Assembly (NCBI RefSeq): GCF_001421665.1
Contig: NZ_LMKV01000011.1
Coordinates: forward strand, 1-42,500
Source: Sphingobium sp. Leaf26
GTDB taxonomy: Bacteria; Pseudomonadota; Alphaproteobacteria; Sphingomonadales; Sphingomonadaceae
Reading direction: 5' to 3'
DNA: 42,500 nucleotides
Of this stretch, positions 1-8,746 are shown piece after piece; within the stretch, counting starts at the first letter, position 1; every line of letters begins with the position of its first letter. The translations under genes were made by a program, and so were the position numbers. The notes beneath the pieces were generated by a model. That model saw nothing but the letters and a program-made list of their open reading frames with translations, had not been told where the DNA came from and did no database searches.

Positions 1-1
1 G

Positions 2-130
2 CTTGCCCGTTTCCAGATCAACGCGCAGAATTGCGTCCATTGCAAGACGTGCGACATCAAGGACCCGACCCAGAATATCAACTGGGTCGTCCCCGAAGGC
101 GGTGGAGGGCCGAATTATCCCAATATGTAA
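2..130 (+). CDS. Electron transfer flavoprotein-ubiquinone oxidoreductase, C-terminal end (partial)
   Basis: The first bases read in frame 2 as the last 42 residues of a protein ending in [10 protein letters not shown] and a TAA stop. The stretch [19 protein letters not shown] is the highly conserved C-terminal ferredoxin-like segment of ETF:ubiquinone oxidoreductase. Its three visible cysteines are ligands of the [4Fe-4S] cluster that passes electrons from ETF to ubiquinone at the inner membrane. The start lies outside the window. It is a housekeeping gene converging, with only 5 bases between, on the rhamnosidase gene, so it marks the left edge of the carbohydrate region. The identification rests on this one diagnostic motif, which is very characteristic. 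Confidence 0.93.
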   Translation, partial: LARFQINAQNCVHCKTCDIKDPTQNINWVVPEGGGGPNYPNM

Positions 131-135
131 GGGAG

Positions 136-3100
136 TTAAGTGGTTAGCGTGAAGCGATAGCTGCCTGACCCCACCGTCATAGTCCCGTCGGCCGTCCACA
201 GTATATCCGGATGACCGTCAACAGGTTGCCCGCTCTCGATCCAACGGCCGGCGGGCAACTCCACCTGTGCCGTGCAATTGGGGGGGAGGGTGATCGTCAA
301 GCCGGAAAGGCCGGCTTCATCGCCTTGTGTCGCCGTCTCGATCCGGCCCAACTGGCTGTCATAGCGGGCCGACACGGCCCCGACGTCGGAAAACCAGAGT
401 GGCTTGACGGCGACCTGGCGGAAGCCAGGCGTGGCCGGTGCTATCCCCGCCAGCCGGCGGTAGAAAAAGCCGACCACCGCCCCGAAGGCATAGTGGTTGT
501 AACTGTTCATCGACAGGTCGCCGACATCGCCATTCCACCGTTCCCAGACGGTCGTCGCACCCACGCTTGGCATATAGCCCCAGGATGGATAGGCGGTCTG
601 TAGCAACAGGCCGACCAGTTCCTCCCATGCCCCTGCGTCGGCCAGCACATCGAGCAGGTAAGGTGTACCAAGGAAGCCGGTGGATAATTTCATGCCCCGC
701 GCCCGTATGTCCTGCGCCAGGAATCGGGCTGCATCGGCGCGCTGATCCTGCGGCACCAGATTCATGTAGAGTGCCAGAACCTGGCTGCATTGGCTGCCAT
801 TGCCGGCCTTTCCTGTGCCGTCCAGCAGTTCTGCGGCAAAGGCTTTGCCGATCGCCTCGCGTAAGCTGGCATAGCGCGAGGCTTCATCCTGCCGGCCGGT
901 CGCAGCCGCCATTTCCGCCATCAACTGTGCGCTGTAGGCCCAATAAGCGGTTGCGCACAGAATGCGTGGCGTCGTTTCGTCATCGGGCTGGATGGCATCG
1001 ACGGACAGCCAGTCGCCCAGATCGAGTCCGCGATCATTGCGCCAGATATGGTCGGGATTGTCGCGCGCGACGAAATCCATCCACCGCTCCATTGCTGCCC
1101 AATTTTCGTCTATGACGGCGGTGTCGCCATAACGCTGCCACAGGCCGTGGGGCAGGATGATGCCCGCCTCGCTCCACCCGGCCGTCACGACATCGGGGAA
1201 GGACAGAGGCTGCGGCACGACGATGGGATAGGCGCCATCGGGCCGCTGCGCCGCCCGCGCCTCCAGCAGGAAACGGCGGATAAAGGGATCGACCTCCATG
1301 TTGAAGGCGGCCGCATCCAGGAATACCTGAATGTCGCCCATCCAGCCCATGCGCTCGTCCCGTTGCGGGCAATCGGTGGGAACAGCGAAGAAGTTCGACC
1401 GCTGGCTCCAGAGCGCGTTGTTCCAGATGCGCTGGAGCAGCGGGGACGCAAAATCCATCGTCCCGGTTTCGCGACAGTCGCTATGGACGACGATCGCCTC
1501 GATATCATCGAGCGTTGGCATGCCGGGATAGCCTTCCACCTCGACATAGCGGAAGCCATGATAGGTGAAGCGCGGCGCGAATGTTTCACCGTCCGCATCG
1601 CCGCGCAGGGTGAAGCGATCGGTACATTCGGCCCGCCGCAGGTTGGACTGGTCGGCCGTGCCATCGGGATTGAGCAGTTCGGCAAAGCGCAGGCTGATGC
1701 AGCAGCCGGCAGGGCCGATGGCGCGCAATTTCACCCAACCGGGCATGTTCTGACCGAAATCGAAGATGAAGCGGCCGGGCACCGGTTCGCTGACGGATTG
1801 TGCCCGCATGCTACGGGACGCACGCAGCGGCGGCGACGTCTGGGCGATCAGTCGCGCAGGCGGCGCCTCTCCGATGCGTACCGTGGGCCAGGCGCTGTCG
1901 TCGAAGCCGGGCTGGTCCCATCCGGGTTGCTCCCGCCGGGCATCATAGGTTTCGCCACCATAGATATCGGATGCGATGACGGGACCGCTGCCGATGCGCC
2001 ATGCCCGGCCGGTCGAGACCCACTCGCTCGATCCATCCGCATAGTCGATGCGTAATTGCGCCAGCAGCCGGCGTGGTGCCGGACCAAAGCCATAGCGTTC
2101 CATCCGCCATCCGAAAGCGCCAGCATAGAAACCGTCCGCCACGGTGAAGGCCAACGCATTGGCACCGTCGCGCAGCAACGGCGTCACATCATGGCATTGG
2201 TAGAGGATATGGCTCCTGGCAACGCTGATTTCCGGCGCCAGCACATGATCCGATATCGGCCGACCGTTGATCCTTCCCTCATAGGCGCCCAGCGCCGTCG
2301 CATAGAGGCGCGCTGCCACCACGGCACCGCGTGTGTCAAACTCCGTGCGCAGGCAAATAGCCGGTTCCTTTGGCCGCGGATCGCTTTGGGCGCGCGACCC
2401 GGATGGCTGTGCGGCGGCCCAACCGGCTGCATCGAAGCCAGCGTCCATCCACCCTTCGGGCGGGTCGGTCTGCACCCGCCAATATGGTCCGCTCACCCAG
2501 CGTTCGACATCGCCATTGCCGCGATGCAGCCGAATGAGTGCTGCCATGGCGCCGCCATCGACGGGAAAGAAGCCGCTGGTGTCGGCTGTGGCGAGCAGGC
2601 AAAGGCTGTTGCGCCCCGGTTTCACCTTTCCCTGCGCAGGGAGCAGGCTGCCCCAATAGACGAGATCGGGCAGTGTCGCCGGTTCGCCATTCACCCATAT
2701 CCCCAGCAGATTATCCTTGGCGGCGACCAATATGGCCGTATCGACCAGATCGCTGGGTGCGTCGAAGTCCAGGCGGAACGCATGTGGACGCGGATCGAGC
2801 GGATCGGCGCTCCATATCCATTGCAGCCCGGCCGCACGATCGGCGGCGGACAGCTCATCCTCCGCCTCGATCCATGATGCGCGCCATTCCTCGGGCGCCA
2901 TAAGGCCGCCTTCAAACCAACTGCGTTCGGACCGTGCGCTTAATCCTTGATTGTCATGGATCTCGACATCCCACCAGATGCGCTGCATCGGCTGGAGTGC
3001 CGGGCCATCATAAGGGATGTCGAAACAGGCATCGCTTTCCACGATGCCGCTATCCCATAAGAGTATATCGCCCCGGAAATCCGCCGTCTCGCGATCCGCC

Positions 3101-3255
3101 ATCGCCCGGATGCGATAGCTGCGCTGCATGACCCCCCGGCCGTCGCTTTCCAGGTGCCAGGACAGGCGCGGGTGGCGGACCTCCATACCCAGAGGTTCGA
3201 CCAGATGATCGGCGCGCAGATCCAGAACGCGCAGAAAGCGGGCAGGGGACGTCAT
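136..3255 (-). CDS. GH78 alpha-L-rhamnosidase, predicted cytoplasmic
   Basis: A 1039-residue protein that would hydrolyse terminal alpha-L-rhamnosyl residues. It has the full GH78 architecture: N-terminal beta-sandwich domains, a jelly roll containing FDFGQNMPGWVKL, then the (alpha/alpha)6 barrel. The barrel carries the signature DCPQRDERMGWMGD (about residue 632, with the general-acid Glu) and TTVWERWNGD (about residue 900, with the general-base Glu). These positions agree with characterised GH78 enzymes. No signal peptide is visible (the N-terminus MTSPARFLRVLDL is not hydrophobic), so it should act on imported glycosides. It starts 10 bases after the stop of the sugar isomerase gene, so the two are surely cotranscribed. 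No rhamnose catabolic genes are in the window. In an operon with an apiose-type isomerase, a rhamnosyl-apiose disaccharide is a plausible substrate (inference). Confidence 0.93.
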   Translation of the reverse strand: MTSPARFLRVLDLRADHLVEPLGMEVRHPRLSWHLESDGRGVMQRSYRIRAMADRETADFRGDILLWDSGIVESDACFDIPYDGPALQPMQRIWWDVEIHDNQGLSARSERSWFEGGLMAPEEWRASWIEAEDELSAADRAAGLQWIWSADPLDPRPHAFRLDFDAPSDLVDTAILVAAKDNLLGIWVNGEPATLPDLVYWGSLLPAQGKVKPGRNSLCLLATADTSGFFPVDGGAMAALIRLHRGNGDVERWVSGPYWRVQTDPPEGWMDAGFDAAGWAAAQPSGSRAQSDPRPKEPAICLRTEFDTRGAVVAARLYATALGAYEGRINGRPISDHVLAPEISVARSHILYQCHDVTPLLRDGANALAFTVADGFYAGAFGWRMERYGFGPAPRRLLAQLRIDYADGSSEWVSTGRAWRIGSGPVIASDIYGGETYDARREQPGWDQPGFDDSAWPTVRIGEAPPARLIAQTSPPLRASRSMRAQSVSEPVPGRFIFDFGQNMPGWVKLRAIGPAGCCISLRFAELLNPDGTADQSNLRRAECTDRFTLRGDADGETFAPRFTYHGFRYVEVEGYPGMPTLDDIEAIVVHSDCRETGTMDFASPLLQRIWNNALWSQRSNFFAVPTDCPQRDERMGWMGDIQVFLDAAAFNMEVDPFIRRFLLEARAAQRPDGAYPIVVPQPLSFPDVVTAGWSEAGIILPHGLWQRYGDTAVIDENWAAMERWMDFVARDNPDHIWRNDRGLDLGDWLSVDAIQPDDETTPRILCATAYWAYSAQLMAEMAAATGRQDEASRYASLREAIGKAFAAELLDGTGKAGNGSQCSQVLALYMNLVPQDQRADAARFLAQDIRARGMKLSTGFLGTPYLLDVLADAGAWEELVGLLLQTAYPSWGYMPSVGATTVWERWNGDVGDLSMNSYNHYAFGAVVGFFYRRLAGIAPATPGFRQVAVKPLWFSDVGAVSARYDSQLGRIETATQGDEAGLSGLTITLPPNCTAQVELPAGRWIESGQPVDGHPDILWTADGTMTVGSGSYRFTLTT

Positions 3256-3265
3256 CCTGTCTCTC

Positions 3266-4246
3266 TCAATAGGATGTGAAAAGGGCGTCGCGGGCGAGCA
3301 TCATGGCGGCGACCGCATCCTGTCGGTCCTGCGCCGCCTGCATGGCCTCGAAATCCAGCTTGTCGAGCGCGCGCTCGATCACCTTCAGGAAGCTGATGGC
3401 GGCGTTGGCGGCTTCAACACTGTCCTCGCGGAACGGGAACTGGTCCAACTGCCACACGCCGTCCCAGTTGTTCTTGCGCAGAGTGTAGAAGAATTCGAAC
3501 AGTTCGATCGGGTGCACCGACCCGGCAATCATGTCGTCGTCCCAACCACGCAAATTGTCGTTCACATCCATGCCGAACAGTCTGCCATGGTCGATCGCCA
3601 ATTGTGCCGCATCTGCCGGAGATTCGCCGCCGTAAAGCGAATGGCCGAAATCGAGCAAGATGCCGATATTTGGCAAGCCGATCTTCTCTATGCCCAGCAA
3701 CGTGCGGGCCACGCTGTCATAACTCATATGATTGCGCGGCTCACGCGGCTTATATTCGATAACGAATTTCAGGTCCGGATTCTGGCTGGCCAGTTCGCCC
3801 ACGCCATCCATGCTCATCTGCCATAATTTGCGATGATCGACCTGGAAAGGGTAGTCCCAGCCATCCTGCCCCGGCCACAGCTTCACATAGTCCGCGCCGA
3901 AACGCCGCACCACATTGGCGGCGTCATTGACCATTTCATTGGCAAGCTTGCGCACGCCGGGATCAGGATTGGTGAAGGCGCCTTTGGCGAATTGGCGCGT
4001 GTAGATTTCCGGCGTGATCCCGATCACGGACAGGTTGTTGCGGTTCAGAGCTTCGTCCACGCGGTCGAGCGACAGGCTGGGGTCAACGAAGGGATAGTTG
4101 ATATCCACGACCGAGAGATCTTCTACCTGTCCGGCGAGGTCGATCATTTCGATCAATGAGCGCGGCGGGCCATAGCCATCGGTGGCATAACGATCCACAT
4201 AGGTTGCAAAATGCCAGATGCCTGCGCCATATTTCTGCTCGGCCAT
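3266..4246 (-). CDS. Xylose-isomerase-like TIM-barrel sugar isomerase, candidate D-apiose isomerase
   Basis: A 326-residue cytoplasmic TIM barrel of the AP-endonuclease-2/xylose-isomerase-like superfamily. Candidate metal-ligand motifs are visible: Glu in [11 protein letters not shown], Asp and His in [12 protein letters not shown], Asp in [14 protein letters not shown] and Asp in [11 protein letters not shown]. The ATG at 4246 has a good upstream GGAGAG. The gene lies between a DeoR regulator and a cytoplasmic rhamnosidase and diverges from a split transketolase plus FGGY kinase. That set matches the published D-apiose route, in which an isomerase of this superfamily turns D-apiose into D-apulose. 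A GH140 apiosidase is encoded 7 kb away. Alternatives are an isomerase or epimerase for another pentose or tetrose. Fold and metal dependence are well supported; the substrate is inferred from context. Confidence 0.75.
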   Translation of the reverse strand: MAEQKYGAGIWHFATYVDRYATDGYGPPRSLIEMIDLAGQVEDLSVVDINYPFVDPSLSLDRVDEALNRNNLSVIGITPEIYTRQFAKGAFTNPDPGVRKLANEMVNDAANVVRRFGADYVKLWPGQDGWDYPFQVDHRKLWQMSMDGVGELASQNPDLKFVIEYKPREPRNHMSYDSVARTLLGIEKIGLPNIGILLDFGHSLYGGESPADAAQLAIDHGRLFGMDVNDNLRGWDDDMIAGSVHPIELFEFFYTLRKNNWDGVWQLDQFPFREDSVEAANAAISFLKVIERALDKLDFEAMQAAQDRQDAVAAMMLARDALFTSY

Positions 4247-4312
4247 GGTTCATTCTCTCCAGTTAGGTTGCTGTTGTGGCGCCATGATGCGCCCGGCCTG
4301 CCGCTGTTGCGG

Positions 4313-5098
4313 TCAGGCGATGATGATCTGTACGCCGATCGCCTCGATCGCCTGACGGTCTTCGTCACGGATACCTTCGTCGGTGATGAGAATATGGACC
4401 AGTTCCAGTCCGCCCAGCGACGAGAAGGAGCGCTGGCCGATCTTGCTGCTGTCCGCGACCAGGCAGACCTGTTCGGCTGCACCGATCATCGCGCGTTTGA
4501 CGGCGATGTCCGACAGCGCGGGATAGGTCAGGCCTCCTTCGATATCGACCGCTGCCGTGGCCAGAAACAGGCGCTGGACGTATAGCCCCTTGAAATAGTC
4601 GGCGGACCGCTCGCCCGACAACGACAGCGTCGGCGCCTTGAAATGGCCGCCGGTCATATGCACCTCGAACCCCGGCTCCGCACCCAGTGTCAGGGCGATG
4701 TTCAGGGCATTGGTGATGACGGTCAGGTTGCGCCGCCCCAGCAGATGGGTGGCGACGGCCGTAGTGGTGGAACCGCTGTCGAGAATGATAGTCTCGCCAT
4801 TGCCGACAAGCGCGGCGGCAGCGCGGCCGATCCGCTCCTTTGCATCCAGATGCCCCTGATGCTGCAAGGCCATGGACCGGACCTGCTGAGGCACGGATTT
4901 CAGGAATGCGCCGCCATGTTCGCGCTCGATATGGCCGTCCGCTTCCAGCTTCTCCAGGTCCTGCCGCACCGTGACTTCCGATACACCGAAGGCCTCGGCC
5001 AGGGTGCGGACGCGCGCGCTGCCTTCCTCCTGCAACCATTCCAATATCTTGAGCCGGCGTGTTTCGCCCAGCAGGCGGGCTTGTGCGCTATCCTTCAC
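4313..5098 (-). CDS. DeoR/GlpR-family transcriptional repressor
   Basis: 261 residues. The N-terminal winged helix-turn-helix (about residues 12-65, with the family pattern RTLAEAFGVSEVTVRQDLEKLE) is followed by a DeoR C-terminal sensor domain. The sensor holds the effector-site motif ILDSGSTTTAVATHL, and TNALNIALTL and LFLATAAVDIEGGLT also fit the family. Such proteins are usually repressors released by a phosphorylated sugar, so apulose or apulose-phosphate is a reasonable inducer here (inference). The start is GTG. The gene heads the minus-strand unit with the isomerase and GH78 (66-base gap) and diverges from the transketolase genes. It is therefore placed to control both sides from the shared 260-base intergenic region, where tandem repeats resembling a DeoR-family operator occur. 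Confidence 0.9.
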   Translation of the reverse strand: MKDSAQARLLGETRRLKILEWLQEEGSARVRTLAEAFGVSEVTVRQDLEKLEADGHIEREHGGAFLKSVPQQVRSMALQHQGHLDAKERIGRAAAALVGNGETIILDSGSTTTAVATHLLGRRNLTVITNALNIALTLGAEPGFEVHMTGGHFKAPTLSLSGERSADYFKGLYVQRLFLATAAVDIEGGLTYPALSDIAVKRAMIGAAEQVCLVADSSKIGQRSFSSLGGLELVHILITDEGIRDEDRQAIEAIGVQIIIA

Positions 5099-5230
5099 CG
5101 TCTCTGTCTCCAGATGATGGGTGACGATGATCCAGGCACGTATCTCTCCGGCAAATTACCATCCGACGATGGCGCTGCAAAATCTCTAGGGCAGACATGA
5201 CGGACTTGTCAATTTTTCTCATTGAATCAA

Positions 5231-5250
5231 AAAACGAAAGAAAACGAAAG
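5231..5250. promoter_or_regulatory. Tandem 10-bp repeat, candidate DeoR-family operator
   Basis: The sequence AAAACGAAAG occurs twice with no spacer between the DeoR gene and the transketolase genes. Read on the other strand it gives CTTTCGTTTT twice. Repeated CGAAA/TTTCG half-sites are typical of DeoR-family operators such as that of AgaR. The position, between divergent promoters and next to the regulator gene, fits autoregulation plus control of the transketolase-kinase operon. Binding is not shown by the sequence alone. Confidence 0.6.
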
Positions 5251-5360
5251 TTCATGGATTGCGTATTTCTTCGTATCGGATTATTGCCCTGACGCAGGGA
5301 GAGTTTTGCCAAATGACGATGTCGCCTGTTTCCACCCCTGACTCTGGGGCTGGAGAAAAT

Positions 5361-6191
5361 ATGAATACTCGTATTCGCGAGGTTTCGGCGCGCGCCAACT
5401 GGATGCGCCGCCGCCTGATCACGATGATCGTGGAGGCAGGGCAGGGGCATCCCGGTGGCGACCTTTCGGCAACGGATATCATCGCGGCGCTCTATTTCGA
5501 TATTCTTCGTTTCGATCCTGCCAAACCTGCTGCACCCGGTCGCGATCGCTTCGTGATGAGCAAGGGCCATTGCACTGGCGCGCTCTATACGGCGCTCGCC
5601 GGGGCGGGCTTTTTCCCCGAAGAGGAACTGCAAACCTATTTGAAGCCGGAATCGCGGCTGAACGGCCATCCCAACCGCACCTATCTGCCGGGCGTCGAAA
5701 CCAATACCGGGCCGTTGGGCCATGGCCTTCCTGTCGCAGTCGGGATTGCCGTCGCGGCACAGATCGACAAGGCCGACTATCGCGTTTTCGTGCTGACCGG
5801 CGACGGCGAATTGCAGGAAGGCTCGATGTGGGAAGCGGCGATGTTCGCTGGCCATCGCGGACTTGGCCAGTTGACGGTGATCGTTGATCGCAACCGCCTG
5901 CAACAGGGCGCGTCGACCGAAGATACAAATGCGCTGGAGCCGCTGGCCGATAAATGGCGCGCTTTCGGCTGGGATGTGGCCGAAGTGGATGGCCATGATG
6001 CAGCGGCTCTGCTGACGGCGTTCGATGCCGCTTGTCAGCCCCGGTCGAGGCCACTCTGCATCATCGCCAACACGCAGAAGGGACATGGCGTCAGTTTCAT
6101 GGAAAATCAGGCCGGATGGCATCACGGCGTACCCAATGCCGATCAATATGCTCTGGCCATGGCCGAACTGGAAGCGGAGATGGCGGCATGA
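5361..6191 (+). CDS. Transketolase, N-terminal (TPP-binding) subunit, candidate apulose-4-phosphate transketolase
   Basis: 276 residues from the ATG at 5361, which follows GGAG at 5352-5355. An in-frame ATG at 5313 with AGGGAGAG upstream would add 16 residues; an even longer frame starts with TTG. It is the TPP-binding half of a split transketolase: GQGHPGGDLSATDI near the N-terminus, GPLGHGLPVAVG, and the TPP motif starting at GDGELQEGSMWE and ending in IVDRN. Its stop overlaps the start of the C-terminal subunit (ATGA), so the two are translationally coupled. Together with the FGGY kinase and the isomerase they reproduce the gene set of the transketolase branch of D-apiose breakdown, in which apulose-4-phosphate and glyceraldehyde-3-phosphate give xylulose-5-phosphate and dihydroxyacetone phosphate. 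Other split transketolases act on ordinary pentose phosphates, so the substrate is inferred. Confidence 0.85.
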   Translation: MNTRIREVSARANWMRRRLITMIVEAGQGHPGGDLSATDIIAALYFDILRFDPAKPAAPGRDRFVMSKGHCTGALYTALAGAGFFPEEELQTYLKPESRLNGHPNRTYLPGVETNTGPLGHGLPVAVGIAVAAQIDKADYRVFVLTGDGELQEGSMWEAAMFAGHRGLGQLTVIVDRNRLQQGASTEDTNALEPLADKWRAFGWDVAEVDGHDAAALLTAFDAACQPRSRPLCIIANTQKGHGVSFMENQAGWHHGVPNADQYALAMAELEAEMAA

Positions 6192-7144
6192 GCGCCGCCA
6201 TAGCCCCTGCCGGCCTGTTCGACTGCCGCGATGCCTATGTCCGCACGGTGGAGGAACTGGCGGTTCAGGACGACCGCATCGTTGCTGTCGTCAATGACTC
6301 GGTCGGCTCGTCCAAGCTCGGCAAGTTCCAGGAGCGTTTCCCTGATCGGCTGGTCAATGTCGGCATTGCCGAACAGAATATGGTCGGTGTCGGTGCGGGC
6401 CTGGCCAATGGCGGCAAGATTCCATTCGTCAGCGGCGCTTCCTGTTTCCTGAGCGCCCGCGCGCTGGAGCAGATCAAGGCGGATTGTGCCTACAGCCATG
6501 CCAATGTGAAACTGTGCGGCATATCCAGCGGAGTCGCTTATGGCGAACTTGGCGCCACCCACCATAGTATCGAGGATATCGCCTGGCTGCGCGCGATCGA
6601 TCGGCTGACGGTGATCGTGCCGGCCGATCCCTGGCAAACGGCCGAGGCGATCAAGGCGGCGGCGGCGCATGACGGACCGGTCTATATCCGTATCAGCCGC
6701 ATGCCGGTGCCCGAACTGGAGCGCGACGACGCGGTGTTCCGGATCGGCAAGGCTGAACGGCTGCGCCCCGGAACCGATATCGCGATCATCGCCAACGGCA
6801 CGCTGGTCCATCATGCCGTGTCAGCGGCGCGAAGGCTGGAGGTGGACGGCATTGCCGCGCAGGTCATCAACATGGCGACCATATCCCCCATGGATGTAGA
6901 GATGCTGGCACAGGCGGCGGCCACCGGCGCCATTGTAACCGCAGAAGAAGGGCTGGCGCATGGCGGCCTGGGCGGCGCGGTGGCGGAATATTGCGCGACC
7001 CACAGCCCGGTGCGGATGCGGATGCTGGGTTTCCCCGGCTTCCTGCCTACCGGATCGGCGCAATGGCTGATGAACCGGTTCGGCCTCAATGCCGACGGGA
7101 TCACGGCGGCGGCCCGTGACCTCCTCAAGGTAAAGGCACGCTGA
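6188..7144 (+). CDS. Transketolase, C-terminal (pyrimidine-binding) subunit, candidate apulose-4-phosphate transketolase
   Basis: 318 residues, starting at an ATG that overlaps the stop of the N-terminal subunit. It contains the pyrimidine-binding domain, with the activating Glu in VNVGIAEQNMVGVGAGLA (Glu at about residue 62) and SGVAYGELGATHHSIEDIA. The C-terminal transketolase domain follows, with RISRMPVPEL, GTLVHHAVSAA and the closing region EEGLAHGGLGGAVAEY. It must pair with the N-terminal subunit to form an active site. Its stop overlaps the kinase start (TGATG), so the three genes form one tightly packed operon. Fold and pairing are certain from the sequence; assignment to apulose-4-phosphate rests on the neighbouring isomerase, kinase and GH140. 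Confidence 0.86.
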   Translation: MSAAIAPAGLFDCRDAYVRTVEELAVQDDRIVAVVNDSVGSSKLGKFQERFPDRLVNVGIAEQNMVGVGAGLANGGKIPFVSGASCFLSARALEQIKADCAYSHANVKLCGISSGVAYGELGATHHSIEDIAWLRAIDRLTVIVPADPWQTAEAIKAAAAHDGPVYIRISRMPVPELERDDAVFRIGKAERLRPGTDIAIIANGTLVHHAVSAARRLEVDGIAAQVINMATISPMDVEMLAQAAATGAIVTAEEGLAHGGLGGAVAEYCATHSPVRMRMLGFPGFLPTGSAQWLMNRFGLNADGITAAARDLLKVKAR

Positions 7145-8673
7145 TGCGCAACCCGGTCATCCTTGCCATTGATCAGGGAACGACCAACACCAAGGCCCTG
7201 CTTGTTTCCCCGGCGGGAGAGATCATCCTGTCCCGTTCGCGAGCGATGCAGGTAACCTATCCGCAGCCCGGCTGGGCGGAGCAATCTGCGTCCGACATAT
7301 GGGAAGCTGTGGCCGGGCTGATCGCGGAAATGGTCGCCGCGGCGCCGGATGCGGAAATTGTCTCGCTTGCCCTGTCCAACCAGCGCGAGACGATCGTCCT
7401 GTGGGATGCGCGAACCGGTGAGCCGCTGGCCCCCGCCATCCTCTGGCAATGCCGCCGATCCGAAGCGCGTTGCGCCGCTCTGCGGGAAGCAGGGCATGAG
7501 CAGATGATCGTTGCGCGCAGTGGCCTGGGCATCGACCCGCTTTTTCCGGCGGCCAAGATCGGCTGGCTCCTGTCCAACCTGCCCAATGGTCGGCAACGGG
7601 CTGCGCGCGGGGAATTGCGGTGCGGTACGATCGACAGTTGGCTGTTGTGGAAACTGACCAACGGAGCCGTGCACGCAACGGACTACAGCAATGCGTCCCG
7701 CACCCAGTTGTTCAACATCGACACCTTATGCTGGGATCCGGCACTCGCCGCCTTGTTCGACGTGCCCCTGACGCTGTTGCCGGACGTGCGCGGGTCGGAC
7801 AGCCGCTTCGGCACGGTCGCCACCGGGCTGACGCCTTTGCCGGCCGACACGCCAATCCATGCGCTGATGGGCGACAGCCATGCAGCCCTGTTCTACCATA
7901 GTGCGAAACAGGCTGGCGCGACCAAGGTGACGATCGGCACCGGCAGTTCGATCATGACAGCCACTCCGCGCTCCGTCCGGTCGGCCCATGGCCTGTCCAG
8001 TACCATCGCCTGGCATCGGTGTGGCGAGACGCAATATGCGCTGGAAGGCAATATCGCCATTTCCGGTCACGCCGCCGCCTTCGCTGCAGATCTGCTTGGA
8101 CTGGCGGATGAAGCGGCGCTCACCGCGCTGGCGGCCAGCGTAGCCGATAGCGGCGGCGTCGTGTTCCTGCCCGCCTTGGTCGGGCTCGGCGCGCCTCATT
8201 GGTGCAGCGAGGCACGGGGTGCCATTTCCGGCCTGTCGCTTGGCACCCGGCCCGCGCATATCGCTCGTGCGGCGCTGGAAGCGATTGCGCTGCAAATTGC
8301 CGACGTCGTGGCAGCGATGGAAGCGGATCTGGGCAGCGCCGTGCCACAAATTGCGGTGGATGGCGGCGCCACGCGCAATGCGCTGTTAATGCAGTTGCTG
8401 GCCGACCTGACCGACCGTCCGGTTGTTCGTCCGCATGTGGCGGAAGCCAGCGCCCTGGGCGTTTCCCGGCTGGCGGCCGAAGCAATCGGGCTATCGGTTC
8501 CTGTTCTGCATGGCACGATGGTCGATCGCATAACCCCGGCCATGCCTGGCGATGAGCGGCAACGGATCAGGACAGGATGGCAGGCTGCCGTAGCTGGCGC
8601 CATGCACCGGTCAAAATCCCGGCATGCCAACGAAAACGGGTCGATTCTGAAGGAAGTGCAGGCAGGCCGATAA
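7144..8673 (+). CDS. FGGY-family carbohydrate kinase, candidate apulose kinase
   Basis: 509 residues, glycerol-kinase-like FGGY kinase. The N-terminal phosphate loop is DQGTTNTKALL (residues 9-19). NQRETIVLWDARTGEPLAPA follows, then the catalytic-Asp region MGDSHAALFYHS, the ATP-site GTGSSIMT, and the C-terminal DGGATRNALLMQLLADL with its glycine-rich ATP-binding turn. It overlaps the transketolase C subunit by one base, so the kinase very probably makes the transketolase substrate. In the known apiose route, D-apulose is phosphorylated on C4 by an FGGY kinase. It could also act on xylulose, ribulose or glycerol-like substrates; the sequence alone does not separate these. The C-terminal tail after residue about 480 is basic and not conserved-looking. 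Confidence 0.85.
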   Translation: MRNPVILAIDQGTTNTKALLVSPAGEIILSRSRAMQVTYPQPGWAEQSASDIWEAVAGLIAEMVAAAPDAEIVSLALSNQRETIVLWDARTGEPLAPAILWQCRRSEARCAALREAGHEQMIVARSGLGIDPLFPAAKIGWLLSNLPNGRQRAARGELRCGTIDSWLLWKLTNGAVHATDYSNASRTQLFNIDTLCWDPALAALFDVPLTLLPDVRGSDSRFGTVATGLTPLPADTPIHALMGDSHAALFYHSAKQAGATKVTIGTGSSIMTATPRSVRSAHGLSSTIAWHRCGETQYALEGNIAISGHAAAFAADLLGLADEAALTALAASVADSGGVVFLPALVGLGAPHWCSEARGAISGLSLGTRPAHIARAALEAIALQIADVVAAMEADLGSAVPQIAVDGGATRNALLMQLLADLTDRPVVRPHVAEASALGVSRLAAEAIGLSVPVLHGTMVDRITPAMPGDERQRIRTGWQAAVAGAMHRSKSRHANENGSILKEVQAGR

Positions 8674-8746
8674 GCTGATCTGCCGATACGGACTGCCGCG
8701 AAAGATAAATAAACAGCGGTTTCATTATCATAGGAGGGGAATGACC

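Noticed and set aside
136..4246. A rhamnose catabolic operon (isomerase as L-rhamnose isomerase)
   Set aside because: The isomerase is shorter than rhamnose isomerases and lacks their motifs, and no rhamnulose kinase, aldolase or rhamnose dehydrogenase is present. The kinase and transketolase partners fit apiose.
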